Below are positions 8,800 through 19,346 of a stretch of DNA of 64,000 nt, piece after piece (the first letter of the stretch is position 1; every line of letters begins with the position of its first letter). The translations under genes were made by a program, and so were the position numbers. The stretch is from positions 372,001-436,000 of the forward strand of contig CAKMXJ010000022.1 of the NCBI GenBank assembly GCA_928724745.1. Reading direction: 5' to 3'. Source of the DNA: Anthracocystis setariae (Eukaryota > Basidiomycota > Ustilaginomycetes > Ustilaginales > Ustilaginaceae). The notes under the pieces are model-generated. The model made no database searches. It worked only from the letters and a program-made list of their open reading frames with translations, and was not told the DNA's origin.

Positions 8800-10494
8800 T
8801 CAATTGAAATCGAACGGGAACTGAGCGAGGATGCTATCGGCATCGAAATCCGTGGTTGGCAACGATCTATGTTTGGGATCGCTGAACGGATCCTCCTGCG
8901 CATCAGTGTTAAGATGCAAACTGCTCGATTCGCCCAACCACGACGCTCTATCAGCGGCGTCGCTAGGACTCTCCTGTTCGATCTCGTTGGCCGAAAACGG
9001 CGAAGGCCCGAACGGGTTCTCTCCAAACGGAATACCGAGAGTCGAGGTGGATATCGTTGACGCCCTGTTTGTGGTTGCGTCATCAAAGCGACGCGCACGC
9101 GGGGGCTCGAGTGGTGCGTTGGCATCATTATCATCGGTAAAAGGGTCATTTGGCTGCTGCTGGTCGCCGCCGCCGCTGCGTGGCCCTTTGCTGCGCTTGA
9201 CACTGGGCACTTTGACCAGCTGCGCTTTGCCGCCATTGCCGAGCTGAACGCGCCGCACGCCATCCCCCGACACGGGCGTGATGACCTGCGGCGCCGACAG
9301 CACGTAGCTGAGCGAACCCGAATGCGTCGAACCGATGGTGTTGACCGTCGCCGTCGACAACGGTCGGTCGGAGCGCGAGTACGGTCCCGAGGCTGAGAAT
9401 TTGGCCACCGGGTCGATCGACATGAACTCGTACGCCGGGTGGACGTCCGCCATGATCTCGACGTCATCGTCGGCGACGGCGGCGCCGGTGCCGGAGGCAA
9501 GCGGGGAGGACGTGGTGGGCATGTGTGCGCGTTGGGTTTCGGGTAGACGCAGGTTGAGATCCGGTGCACGTGTCGGACGCACAGGGCCAGCGCGCGATTG
9601 GTTGACTTGGATCGTTGGGGCTCCCGTGGCGCGGTGCGCAGTGGTAGGCAGCGGGATCACGGCGGCAGCAGAGTGATGCGCGAGGTCGGCTGGGGATGCG
9701 GGTTCGGCGGCAGATGGCTTGAATGCGATGGGGATGATGTTGTGCGAGCCAAGACTGCTTGTGCCCGAGCCGATGCTGATGCGAGGACTCGCACCGCTGA
9801 AGGTGGACAGGGTATTGGAGCGATTGGAACCTGCGGTTCTACGTTTGCGGTTGGTAGCCGTGGATTTGAGGTCGCCGGCGAGCTCTTCCCTTGCCTCTCC
9901 TTGTTCGTCTTCTTCCTCTTCCTCCTCTTCGATTCCCTCGGTGATTCGCGACAGATGCGTGGCGGCACCGAACGACCTGCGTCGGAAAGCGGTGGGCCCG
10001 GCCAGCGGGCCCAAACCGTCTTGTTCGGTGTTAAGTACCCCGGTCACCTGGGTATATTCTGTGTCGCCGTCGAGTTCGCTGTCGTCAATGACAAACGGCG
10101 AGTTGGGATCGGTGGGTTTGGCACGGCCGAGCTGCAAAGTGGTGGCCTCCTTTTCGCTTCGAACCTTGTCGCGTCGTTCCATGGCTTCTTGGTGCAAAGC
10201 GATGCGACGACGCTTTTGGACTTTCTTCCAGTACCAGAAGCCGATGGCAGCACCGACAGCAACGATGACGAGGGTAGCGAGACCGCCGCCGAGGGCAGAC
10301 TTGTTGGGGCCGGAATCAGAGTTGTAGCCGGGGATGGGGATGCACTTGTTGACAGGGCAGTCCTGGCAGGAGGAGCGGAAGATCTGTTGACATTGTGTAC
10401 CTTTGGCACAGGCGGGGCAAGGCGCGATGTTGTCGCACACAGCACAATTGTCGCGCTTCTTGATGATGAAGGAGCTTGAATGGGATTGCCTCAT
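8800..10494 (-). CDS. OPY2: Opy2-like single-pass membrane anchor protein
   Basis: 564 residues. The short N-terminal outside domain (residues 17-51) is Cys-rich (CAVC, CPAC, CQQ, CQDC, C), as in the fungal Opy2 N-terminal domain. One membrane helix follows at about 70-88, then basic KKVQKRRR and a long low-complexity cytoplasmic tail with an acidic run (EEEEEEDEQGE). No signal peptide is seen, fitting a type III anchor. In yeast, Opy2 recruits the adaptor Ste50 to the plasma membrane for HOG, filamentation and mating MAP-kinase signalling. The tail differs from yeast as expected for a disordered region, and a Ste50-binding motif cannot be placed by eye. The gene converges with ERG11, 213 bp apart. 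Confidence 0.8.
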   Translation of the reverse strand: MRQSHSSSFIIKKRDNCAVCDNIAPCPACAKGTQCQQIFRSSCQDCPVNKCIPIPGYNSDSGPNKSALGGGLATLVIVAVGAAIGFWYWKKVQKRRRIALHQEAMERRDKVRSEKEATTLQLGRAKPTDPNSPFVIDDSELDGDTEYTQVTGVLNTEQDGLGPLAGPTAFRRRSFGAATHLSRITEGIEEEEEEEDEQGEAREELAGDLKSTATNRKRRTAGSNRSNTLSTFSGASPRISIGSGTSSLGSHNIIPIAFKPSAAEPASPADLAHHSAAAVIPLPTTAHRATGAPTIQVNQSRAGPVRPTRAPDLNLRLPETQRAHMPTTSSPLASGTGAAVADDDVEIMADVHPAYEFMSIDPVAKFSASGPYSRSDRPLSTATVNTIGSTHSGSLSYVLSAPQVITPVSGDGVRRVQLGNGGKAQLVKVPSVKRSKGPRSGGGDQQQPNDPFTDDNDANAPLEPPRARRFDDATTNRASTISTSTLGIPFGENPFGPSPFSANEIEQESPSDAADRASWLGESSSLHLNTDAQEDPFSDPKHRSLPTTDFDADSILAQFPFDFN

Positions 10495-11597
10495 GGTGGC
10501 GAGGTGTAGACCGCCACTACTGTGGTCGAGGAGGGATCGAGAGGAAGGTATGTATGAGGGCGAAGGTGTAGATGGTTGATGCGGGTAAGATGTAGCAGTC
10601 GAGTTGATAGGTGTCTATATTTGCGCTGGGCGAGAGAAACTGAAATGAGGTCGGTTCACCTAGAGACCAGCTCCGATGATGCGATGATACGATGCGTAGA
10701 ATGAGAGAAGAGAGCGTGTTGAATGGTATACGATGCAGTGCAAGGGATCAGATAGACAAGAAGCGGGGGATCGCACCTTTAGGAATGGGTGAGTGCGGAG
10801 AACAGTGAGGTTGGGATGATGGTGTTGAGGAGGACGAGGGGCCAAACGATGATAGCGCCAAGAACCCAGAAGCACACACACACACACACACACACACGCT
10901 TGCCGAGTGACAGAGTGACTGTGACTGTGACTGAGTGACTGCACGCGTTCCCAATTTCCCTCTCAGCTGCACGCCGACGCCGAGGAGCGCTGCTGTGCAA
11001 TGCTGTGCTGTGCTGTGCTGTGCTGTATTGTATCGGCCCCCCTTTTTTTTAAAAACCTAGTGCCGGCCCATTTTACTGCGCCCAGACCTCGCGCTGTCCC
11101 ACGGCATCGGATTACCCCCCCCCCCCGCTCCCCCACCGACCTTCTCACGTTGTGCTGCTATGCGTTCTCACGATGTCGCAAGTAGCCGAACTATGGGTCA
11201 CGGAAGAAGCCAAAGATGCGAGCCACAGCCAAAACAGCAACCGTGTGCTGCAGTGCCAACCAAAATCGAGGGTCACAGCTCGGAGCCGGAATTGAGTGAG
11301 TTTTTGTGTTCGTCTCAGACCAACACGCCCACGACCGCGTGCAAAAGTTTCAGGGTTCCCCTTCTCTCTTTTCTTTCTCTCTCTCTCTCGCTCGCTCGCG
11401 TGTTGCTGGCACTTTTCTCAACGGTGCAACGCATTCACAAAAAGGGGTAGCTTCGAGTTAGCTCGATACTGTTACGCCTGCACTCGGCACAAAACTTGAT
11501 ACGACGTTGTGATATATGATGATGATATTATACGACCCAAGTCATGGTTGACCAAAACTCGATCTATCCCGTTACAGTACTGTACTCGAGAACAGCC
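10495..11597. other. Intergenic region with CA, pentamer and CT repeats
   Basis: About 1.1 kb between Opy2 (start) and the lipoate ligase (end). It holds a (CA)n tract (10874-10897), a TGACTG-type repeat (about 10912-10938), a pentamer (TGCTG)n at 11001-11026, a C run (11115-11127), a CT tract (about 11377-11392) and TACAGTACTGTA at 11574-11585. No convincing gene. Confidence 0.5.
11001..11026 (+). repeat. (TGCTG)n pentanucleotide array, about 5 units
   Basis: Five units ending TGCTGTATTG. The counterpart is at 55689-55729. Confidence 0.85.
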
Positions 11598-12983
11598 TCA
11601 AAGCACTGTACGAAGCCAATTGAACAGCATCGCCTGAACCTGATCTTGATTCGATATTGCTTGGCTTGGCGTTGATTCTGTCGAGCCAGGACCCCATGGC
11701 GGTGGAAGCGCCAATTGATCATACCTCTTCCCCTGCAACCCTTGAACCAGACTTTGCACCTTGCTCTCCAACGCTGCATCGTCAAACCTCGCCTCTACCA
11801 ATTTCGCATCCAGCACGATCCCCTCCTTCGAATGAACCTCGATCGAGAACGGTCCCCACCCCTTTGCCGCATCTGTGCTCGCATCCATTTCGGACGCATC
11901 ATGCATCGAAACCCGATGCGTAAACTCGGGCGTCTGACCAAACACCCACGTCCAACTCTGCAACTCGTCAAAGTTATCTGCCAACTTCCACCTCCCCTCG
12001 TTCAACTCTCGACGGTGCAGTGTGGATTCGTCCACCTGCACGAGTCTCTCCTCGGCGGAAGCGTGAGTACGATGGAATTCGGCCACGACGGCTTGGCAGA
12101 AGATTTCGTGCGTGAGCATTGCTTTTCGGTCCGGGAAAGCATCGGTAAGGTTAGCCACGGGTGCAGGTACTGACGCTACACCTTTGGTAACCAGCAAATC
12201 GCCGCGCTCGTTGCGGAGCGAACTGCCAAGGCTGCCTAAACTCGCCGAGAGTAGCATCGTCCCATGATGATACGCCCTCTTATTCACGAGTTTGTACGCA
12301 CTTCCGGAAACCTTGCGCTCCTGAAACCCGCGTTCGTCGGCTTCCGATATGGTCTTGGCAGTCGAGTGGACGTCAAAGTGGTTTTGGACACGGATGCAGA
12401 TGTCGTTTCTCGCATTCACGTAGGCGCCTCGATCGGGTCTCGCAAGATTGGTGCGCGAGAGATGCAGTCCAATTGGTGCGGCGTTAAGCGCGCGTGCGAC
12501 GAGTTCGGCGTGCGTTCGACGATCGAACACATCGCGCGGCATGTGGAACGAGTAGTTGGTGTTGCCAAGATCATGGTACACCGTACCCCCACCGGAACGA
12601 CGACGCACCATGGGTAGGCCGATGGATCGCATCGCGCACGCATTCAGCTCTTTCCATGGATTCTGATTGCGCCCAACAACGACGCACGCAGAGTTGCGGT
12701 ACAGGAAGCAGATGGGTATCGACGGATCGATCGTGCGGAACAGGTGGTCCTCAAATGCTAGGTTGAACCAAGGATTCGTGGATACTGACACGTATGCTGT
12801 TGGTGAGGTCGCTTCGATCTGTGTAGATGTAGTTGCAAAGGTTCTTGGTGATTCCGAAGATTGACACAGGGAGGATGGTGGTGGTAGTTGTGGAGTGTTA
12901 CGATTCGTTGCACGGTATGAAAGGCTTTGTTGACGCAGAAGTGAACCTGGGCCTCTTCTGAGGCTGGTCGAAGCACCAAACAT
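11598..12983 (-). CDS. AIM22: Lipoate-protein ligase / lipoyltransferase, mitochondrial
   Basis: 461 residues with an Arg/Ser-rich, acid-poor N-terminus (about 1-50) suited to mitochondrial import. The BPL/LplA fold follows: NPWFNLAFEDHLF, YRNSACVVVGRNQNPW, RRRSGGGTVYHD (127-138) and, later, KVSGSAYKLVNKRAYHHGT. The glycine-rich RRSGGG loop and the K-x-SGSA segment are the lipoyl-AMP binding elements of this family. The protein attaches or transfers lipoate to E2 subunits of mitochondrial 2-oxoacid dehydrogenases and to glycine-cleavage H protein. The C-terminal part has the accessory region of the long LplA form. Yeast Aim22 is the presumed counterpart; ligase versus transferase chemistry is not resolvable here. 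Confidence 0.9.
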   Translation of the reverse strand: MFGASTSLRRGPGSLLRQQSLSYRATNRNTPQLPPPSSLCQSSESPRTFATTSTQIEATSPTAYVSVSTNPWFNLAFEDHLFRTIDPSIPICFLYRNSACVVVGRNQNPWKELNACAMRSIGLPMVRRRSGGGTVYHDLGNTNYSFHMPRDVFDRRTHAELVARALNAAPIGLHLSRTNLARPDRGAYVNARNDICIRVQNHFDVHSTAKTISEADERGFQERKVSGSAYKLVNKRAYHHGTMLLSASLGSLGSSLRNERGDLLVTKGVASVPAPVANLTDAFPDRKAMLTHEIFCQAVVAEFHRTHASAEERLVQVDESTLHRRELNEGRWKLADNFDELQSWTWVFGQTPEFTHRVSMHDASEMDASTDAAKGWGPFSIEVHSKEGIVLDAKLVEARFDDAALESKVQSLVQGLQGKRYDQLALPPPWGPGSTESTPSQAISNQDQVQAMLFNWLRTVL

Positions 12984-13906
12984 GGCAGCAGTCTTCTTGG
13001 AATGAGGAGCTACCAGTGCCGTTGGCCGTACCTATCGTCCGTGACGGTGTCCATTCAGATGCCTCTAGATGATTCTACCCGAATCTCGACCCTCGAACTC
13101 GTCCAGGATGCTAGGAAACCTTGTCGACGTTTTGAGTGTTCCCAAGCCAAATCTCAGGATTGTTGTTTGATCAGGATTCTGAGATCCGTTCAAGCCACTC
13201 GAGATCTCCGCAAATCAAAAGGAAGTTGATCGAGTCTGGTTGCACTGGAATGCTTAAGAAGAACTCTGGAAAGTCAAAGGCAGCCAAAGTGTGGAGCCAA
13301 CCGAGCTGCCAACCCCGATATCCGAAGCAAGAAAGGTCAGATTCGATTCGATGGGCGCCACACGAAAATCTGCAACCACACAACTGCAGCTTGACTCGCC
13401 AAATGGCTGTCAAGAACAGCATCTCGACGCGCGTCCCATCCTAACCTTTCATTAATTTTCAATCATGAGCCGAGTGACTCCAGCCAGCTTGACCAAGTAT
13501 TATTATATTGTGATTCAGAAGACAACCAAGCAAAGGCTGCGTGCGAGACACTCGAACTCAAAACAGTTCGAACGAACGAATGAATGAATGTGTGTATGAC
13601 TCGAGTCAACGAAAGCGAACAAACGAGGGTATATCAACCACCATCCAGACAACGATGTCGACAACCAATACCAAATCGTGTAACAAAGAGGAGGAAGAAG
13701 AAGAAGAAGAGGAAAAAAGGCCGCAAGGATCTCGATTCTAAAAGTGGAAGAGAAGACTAGCCTTGAGTCAAAAAGTTAAAAAGATGGCAAGAGGAAAAGA
13801 AGAAAGACTATTGTTCATCGATGGGAAAGACCTAAGCACAAAGGTGGGATGAGGTGGTGATAGGGGGAAAAGGAGAAAGGTTGGGGGGAGGGGGGGAATG
13901 TTTTGC
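12984..13906. other. Intergenic region, lipoate ligase to GPI glycoprotein
   Basis: About 920 bp. It contains GAA/GAG repeats (about 13688-13715) and a G-rich run (about 13874-13897) before the glycoprotein's stop. ORFs here are short and compositionally unlike genes; nothing else seen. Confidence 0.4.
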
Positions 13907-15103
13907 TTAGAGCATCATGGCGCCAGCGATGACGGCACCGAAAGCGAGAACGACAGCACCGTAGCTGTTGTTGAGCTTGACAGCACCGCTCTTGGTGCCG
14001 GTGGAGGAAGAGGACGAGCTGGAACCCGACGACGAGCCCGACGAGCCCGAAGACGACGAGCCAGAGCCAGAGCCAGAGCCCGAGCTGCTGGAGCCAGATC
14101 CCGACGAGGAGGAACCACCCGAAGACGAGCTGCTGGTGGACTGAGCAGCCGAGGACGAGGCGGAAGAGGTGTGCGAGACAACGAGCGACTTGATGCCGTT
14201 CGCGATGGTGTTGGTGGTAACGCAGTTCGAGGTGGACGGAAGCGAGTAGGCGGCAGTAGGGGTGACCTCGTTAGGAGAACCGTTTGTGTAAGAGTAAGTG
14301 ACACCGTTGGCGACGTAGACACCCGTGAAGAACTGGACGAAAGTCGAGGTCTGACCGTTGCCCTCGGGGTAAAGACCAGGGGGGTAGGCAGAGTCACCAT
14401 CGCAGGTCTCGAACACATTGTCGGCGTAGTTACCAGGCATGACAAAGTTGCAGCCCATAACGTCGAGCGTGTGCTGGCACTCGAGAGGAGTGGGAGCAAT
14501 GTCGGTACCGGCAATGCAGACACGGAAGCAAATCTGGTTGGCAGAGGCGTAGTTCATCCACTCCTCGTAGAAGACATCCTGGCCAGAGACGTTGGAAGTG
14601 ACGTTACCACCGATGGGGTTACCCATGTTGGTAGCACCGTGCGGGTCGAGCTCTCCACCCTCATCACCAGGCACGAAACCGATCGAGGTAAAGTCACCGA
14701 CGGCCATGAGCTGAACGTAGAGAGGAGTCTTGACAAAGTGAGCACCGGTAACCGAACCGTCAGGGATGACACGAGCGTTGTTACGGGGCTTGGTGCAGTA
14801 GGCAACGGTGATCTCCTCGACATCAGCGAGGAGCTGGCCGGTACCGGGGGGACCGAAGGTGCACCAGTCGTCAATCGAGTTGATGGAAGCAAGACGAGAG
14901 ACGGAAGTCTGGTTGATGGGGGTGTTGAGCTGAGGAGAGGCAGGGTTGGTAGGACCGTTCCTGTTCCTGCCCTGGACACCGATGGCGTTAGGGTCGGGGG
15001 TACCGTACTGGAAGGCAGGAACATTGGTGGCCTGGCCCTGGACGCCGATCGAGGCGAGAACACTGGCACCGACAAGGGTGGAGACGGCCTTGGAGAAGAA
15101 CAT
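13907..15103 (-). CDS. GPI-anchored secreted glycoprotein (basidiomycete macrophage-activating-glycoprotein type)
   Basis: 398 residues from the ATG at 15103. An upstream in-frame ATG at 15478 would bury the signal peptide behind 125 residues and is unlikely. The N-terminus (MFFSKAVSTLVGASVLASIG, cleaved near Gly-Gln-Ala) is a signal peptide. The ectodomain holds WCTFGPPGTG, AYCTKPRNNARVIPDG, GGELDPHGATNMGNPIGG, ECQHTLDVMGCNFVMPGNY and about eight Cys. This pattern matches the secreted protein widely annotated in basidiomycetes as macrophage activating glycoprotein. A Ser/Gly-rich stalk (about 320-370) and a C-terminal hydrophobic tail (VVLAFGAVIAGAMML) preceded by small residues indicate GPI anchoring. 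Function is unknown; a cell-wall or surface location is inferred. Confidence 0.82.
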   Translation of the reverse strand: MFFSKAVSTLVGASVLASIGVQGQATNVPAFQYGTPDPNAIGVQGRNRNGPTNPASPQLNTPINQTSVSRLASINSIDDWCTFGPPGTGQLLADVEEITVAYCTKPRNNARVIPDGSVTGAHFVKTPLYVQLMAVGDFTSIGFVPGDEGGELDPHGATNMGNPIGGNVTSNVSGQDVFYEEWMNYASANQICFRVCIAGTDIAPTPLECQHTLDVMGCNFVMPGNYADNVFETCDGDSAYPPGLYPEGNGQTSTFVQFFTGVYVANGVTYSYTNGSPNEVTPTAAYSLPSTSNCVTTNTIANGIKSLVVSHTSSASSSAAQSTSSSSSGGSSSSGSGSSSSGSGSGSGSSSSGSSGSSSGSSSSSSSTGTKSGAVKLNNSYGAVVLAFGAVIAGAMML

Positions 15104-16087
15104 GATGTCGAACACACAAACAAGGAGAGGGGAGGAAGGGTACGGTGGTGATGGAAGGAGGTGGTGATGGTGGGGAAGAGAGATGAGAGGCAAACACGAT
15201 GAGCCAGTTAAGGCTTTTGAACAGGAAGCGAAGAGATCGAGGGAGGTGCAACACAGGGGGAGGAGAGAGGAGGGGGAGAGAGAGGGCTTGCCGTGGCTCA
15301 AGGCTGTGCAAGTGCGCGAGGAACGAAGGGCCAACCGGCGGCAACAGGCAACAGGCTGAGCGGATCTGAAAGGTTCGGGTGGCTGACTACTGTGTGCGCG
15401 GGTTGAGGGCGGCAGCAAACACAAAATGGTACAGCTAGCCGAGAAGCAGAAGGGGGTTTGAGGCGAGCGAGGGTGCAAGCCAGGAGTTCAAAGAGGCCGA
15501 ATCGCATGCATAACACATCTGGACACATGTGGATTTGTTCTTGTTCTCTTTGGTCAGGAGACGACAAAGCACGCAAAAAGCAACGAGGCTGGAAGAAATC
15601 CGAGCGACGGTGAGGATGGTGAAGCTTCAACAGGCGCGCGATAGGAAAGTGTTGGTTGCGGAGTTTGGATGGGATGGGTTACTGGCCAGCGCAAAAGTAC
15701 GGCTGCTTGAGGGTCCGCAGCGAGCAGCAGCGGCGATGGCTCGGACAGAGCAGAGCAGAGCAGAGTGGCTGCCAGCATGCTGCATCGAATTCAACTGAAT
15801 CGGCGGCTTGTCGTTCTGTACTACGGCGGCACATCAAAGCATATTAATAGTTCAGTTCACTATAGAGTGTATACGATACTCTGCAGCTCAATACAGTGCG
15901 TGTCTACACAACTGTACTTCAATTCTGTAGTTTCGTATTCATCATATATATTTATTTTTGGAGGGTGTGTTTTTTCTTTTTCGCGGTCTTCGGACACCCG
16001 ATGAGCCATCAAACGATCACCCATTCAACCTTTGCGAAACTTTGGGCACTGCACCAGTCTTGTTTGAAATTAAGCCGATATCGTTGG

Positions 16088-16127
<40 letters not shown>

Positions 16128-18602
16128 GGACCGGCGGCATGCATTTCAAATTGCATGGCAGCGGCATCGGCATCTGTATTCATCAGCTACAGTACGCCAC
16201 TGTCCTACACTGCACAGTTTCCTACAAGTATCGCCAACAATACAGTATGTGCCTCACTGCTGCGTTATAGTACTGTACTTATCGTTGTTGTTGTTGTTGC
16301 TGCTGCCGTACCGGTACTGAACTGTACTGATTTGGCTGCCGCGACGTGCATTTGCCAATCCCAGTCAGTTTGCACAGCACGCGGTTGCAAGCAGAGAGAA
16401 AGATTCCACTGGGACCTTCTTCCGCGCAACCCCTGTCCCTATTTCAGTAAAGTACTACACTGTATTGGAAACGCTCTTGTGACCTGCTGGTGTTTGACCT
16501 TGTTTTGTCTGCATATGAGACGTCTCAGACAGACAATGTCTATCATCGGGCGTTTTAAACAAGGTTTCAGTCCCTGACCAAGATCGCTCGTTCCATTGCT
16601 CCCCTTCATGCCTCCATTTTCGATTTTTTTCCAGTATGGTCGAACCACCAACGGCTGTCTTGAACCGTCGTGGTAAGCTCAGGGCAGAGGAGGACCGGGA
16701 TCCTGCTGTGCATAGTTCAGCACTGTAGGTGCAGTAGTAGTACCGTATGTATGGAATCGAGCTGAGTGCAGCCGGCGGCCCCACAGAATATTCAGGCTGC
16801 GGATTGTGCAGCAATCAAAAGCAGAGAAGGTGCTAATTGGAAACAAAAACGCCGTAGCGATTGGTAAACATGTCACCACAACCCAAACCGTGCAGCGCGA
16901 TACAGTACAGCGCCAATTGTTGCGCCGGTGCCGGGTTGGGTGCCGGAGAAACAGCGAACACACACCAGAATGGCAAGAGGTCCGAGTTTGTCGGCATCCC
17001 TAACGGCTGTTACGGGCCTGTCCTCGTTGAAGTGTTTGCAAGCATGCTTGCACATCCCTTTGTTCAGATCGAAAACGAGGTTCGGTACAGTCCAATGCAC
17101 GCCCTGGTGTCAGATCTCGATTGTGTGCCCGGACCGCCCATCGAAAGCATGTGAACGCCAGCTGGTAATACAGCAATGCTATGGTCCTGGCCACAAGGCA
17201 TCCTTGCTCGTGAGCTTCGGTCAGCGTGATGACTATGGTTTGTGCGATCTGCTGTGCTGTGGTAGTTAGGACCCAATCTCGTGTTGCAAGTCCAGCACCC
17301 CAGAACTCGCGACGGGAAACAATGTTTTAGAGCCGCAGCTTGACCCTATGCGCTGGCTTTGTCCGATGCGCGCCCTCTAGACACTAGTCAGCATAGCCAC
17401 CTCAAGACGCCGAAACCGCGCCGGCCACTTGCTTGAACTTGAAAGGTGTGTGAGCCTCTATCGTGCGTTGAAAGCTTTGCTGTGCTCCCACGAGCCTCAG
17501 TGGCAATAGCGGTCAAAGCACCCTCCCCTTTTCACACACATCCGCATGATTCGGCCGTGGTAATGCATTCAGGAGCTTATCTTTTGCACAGTACAGGAGG
17601 TGTCAATTTCCCTCCGGCTTTGACAGCATCCCGCGACATGCAAGCAGTGGTGCCGGTAAAAGGGAGGAGCTGTGCATTTGCAGATCACCTCCTTTTGATG
17701 CTACGAAGATCATCGAATCGCTTAAGGCTTTGGCTCAAGCCACCGTAGCATTGCATCGTGCTTCAAGCGAGTCTCGGCATGAGGGTTGCCTCGAAAAAGA
17801 GCAACAGATAGGCTTGACATGGCATGCACCTACAGTGCTGTATGTCAAAGAATTGTTCGATTGTCAAGCTGCAAGCGCGAATCCAGTACTCCTACGGTAT
17901 CTCGCGTTCTTCCGATTGACGTGTCACTCTCGTCCTGTCCCGCTTGTGACTAATGTTCCAGGTGCTTGGATCATATCGGAACCATCCCACTGTCCTTTGC
18001 TGTACAGTACGATGCATTCCTTGCCCTTTGGTGTTTTCTGACAGCATGCGAAAGCGCAGAACGTCGATACATGGCTATGTATCTTTTAAAGCTTGCTTTC
18101 ACCGACATCATCGAGCCTTTCAATCTTGTTCACGCCGAGATGTGCAGAAGTGGGGAGCACGCAGGCTCAGGGACCTGTGATCTTGCAATCTGCCCGATCT
18201 GGAGGCGCCTCGCTCATGGTCATCGGCGATGGAGGCCCAACAAATTTTCATGACTCAGCCTGATTCAGCTGAATTCACATGCCAATCGCATTTGACTGGA
18301 GGACCCTGAATCGAATCCAACTCTCGGTCACTGATGGCCTGCACACAAACAAAAAGAAAAGAGATTGGGCAGTGACGTCGTGTGTGTCTGTGGCGTACTT
18401 GCTCAGCTCGCTTCTCACCTATCACTGTCGACGTGGAGGTCAGCCACGCCTTCACTCATAAGGGCGATTAGGACGCCGTCTGATCCTTCCACAACCTCTA
18501 CCATCTCAGCACCTATCTGACCGTCTCCATCCGCGAACGAACCGTACACTCCTGGAGACCACCCTGTCTAGCATCGACAACTAGCCCTCACCACGAACGA
18601 GC
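15104..18602. other. 3.5 kb gene-poor, repeat-rich region
   Basis: No ORF here shows a recognisable domain or gene-like composition. The part from about 15.8 kb is less GC-rich than the flanking genes. It contains an uninterrupted 36-base A run (16088-16123), GTT repeats (16285-16299) and many copies of short TACTGTAC/ACAGTAC-type motifs. No tRNA was recognised. The first 300 bp are the promoter of the glycoprotein, and the last 150 bp the promoter of the J-domain gene. Confidence 0.5.
16088..16123 (+). repeat. Poly(A) tract, 36 bases
   Basis: An uninterrupted run of A followed by GGGCGG. No target duplication or retroelement sequence is evident next to it. Confidence 0.9.
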
Positions 18603-19346
18603 ATGGATACCCCGCTTCCGGACTACTATCGAACGCTAGGTGTGCCATCCACTGCTTCGGCGTCCGAGATCAAGGAAGCGTACAAACGACGCTCGCTGAA
18701 AACGCATCCGGACCGCTTCCCCAACGCGACGCCCGCCGAACGTCAACGGTATACGCAAAAGTTCCAAACGCTCGCCGACGCGTACTACGTGCTCTCGGAC
18801 ACCCAACGCCGTCGCGAGTACGATTCGCTGCGCAACTCTCGTGGCTTTTCGAACCACACCTACTTCTCGTACCCCGACGACGACGACGAGGAAGCTGCGT
18901 CCGAGTTCAGTGACAAGGAGCAGAGCTACTCGCAGAACTTCTTCCAGTCGTTCTTCCCAGGCGCGTTCAAGGCGGAGGAGCACCAAGACAGCAGTTCGAC
19001 GCACGGAGACAGGACGAGAGCCGGAAGCCACCAACCCGAGGCGGACGGCGTATTTGCCAACGTATTCGAAGAGTTACTGCGGCCCGAAGTGAACCGTGTA
19101 GCTCCGGTTTGGAAGTGGGTTGGCGGTGCGTCTGGTTCGGCTTTGGGGTTTATCGTGGGCAACATTCCCGGTGCTTTGGCTGGTGCGTTGGCAGGCAGTC
19201 AGTTGGGTCGCATTAGGGACGCCAAGGGTAAGAGTGTCGCCGAGGTGTTTATGGGGCTTGGTGCAGCGCAGAGGGCTGAAGTGCTGACGAGATTGTTGCA
19301 GAGAGTTCTGTCGCAACAGACTGGTGCGGGACCAGTCCCGCAGTGA
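18603..19346 (+). CDS. J-domain (DnaJ-like) co-chaperone with glycine-zipper-like C-terminal region
   Basis: 247 residues. The J-domain (about 6-77) has DYYRTLGVPSTAS, the catalytic HPD in THPDRF, and YYVLSDTQRRREYD. An acidic linker follows. A C-terminal segment (about 175-240) has a Gly/Ala-rich pattern (GGASGSALGFIVGNIPGALA) and then RDAKGKSVAEVF. As I recall, related fungal J-proteins end in a similar way. It should stimulate an Hsp70; the partner and location are not evident. The stop codon overlaps the ATG of the next ORF (TGATG). An alternative intron (GTAAGA at 19228 to TTGCAG ending at 19301) would remove the conserved tail and join the frame to that ORF. The unspliced form keeps the conserved tail, so I prefer it. 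Confidence 0.85.
   Translation: MDTPLPDYYRTLGVPSTASASEIKEAYKRRSLKTHPDRFPNATPAERQRYTQKFQTLADAYYVLSDTQRRREYDSLRNSRGFSNHTYFSYPDDDDEEAASEFSDKEQSYSQNFFQSFFPGAFKAEEHQDSSSTHGDRTRAGSHQPEADGVFANVFEELLRPEVNRVAPVWKWVGGASGSALGFIVGNIPGALAGALAGSQLGRIRDAKGKSVAEVFMGLGAAQRAEVLTRLLQRVLSQQTGAGPVPQ

Noticed and set aside
13898..15151. Long plus-strand open frame (417 codons) opposite the GPI glycoprotein
   Set aside because: Arg/Gly/Val-rich shadow caused by codon bias of the real minus-strand gene, which has a signal peptide, conserved Cys and a GPI tail.
18300..18330. T-arm-like string (reverse of AATCGAATCC) suggesting a tRNA
   Set aside because: No matching acceptor, D or anticodon arms could be drawn around it.
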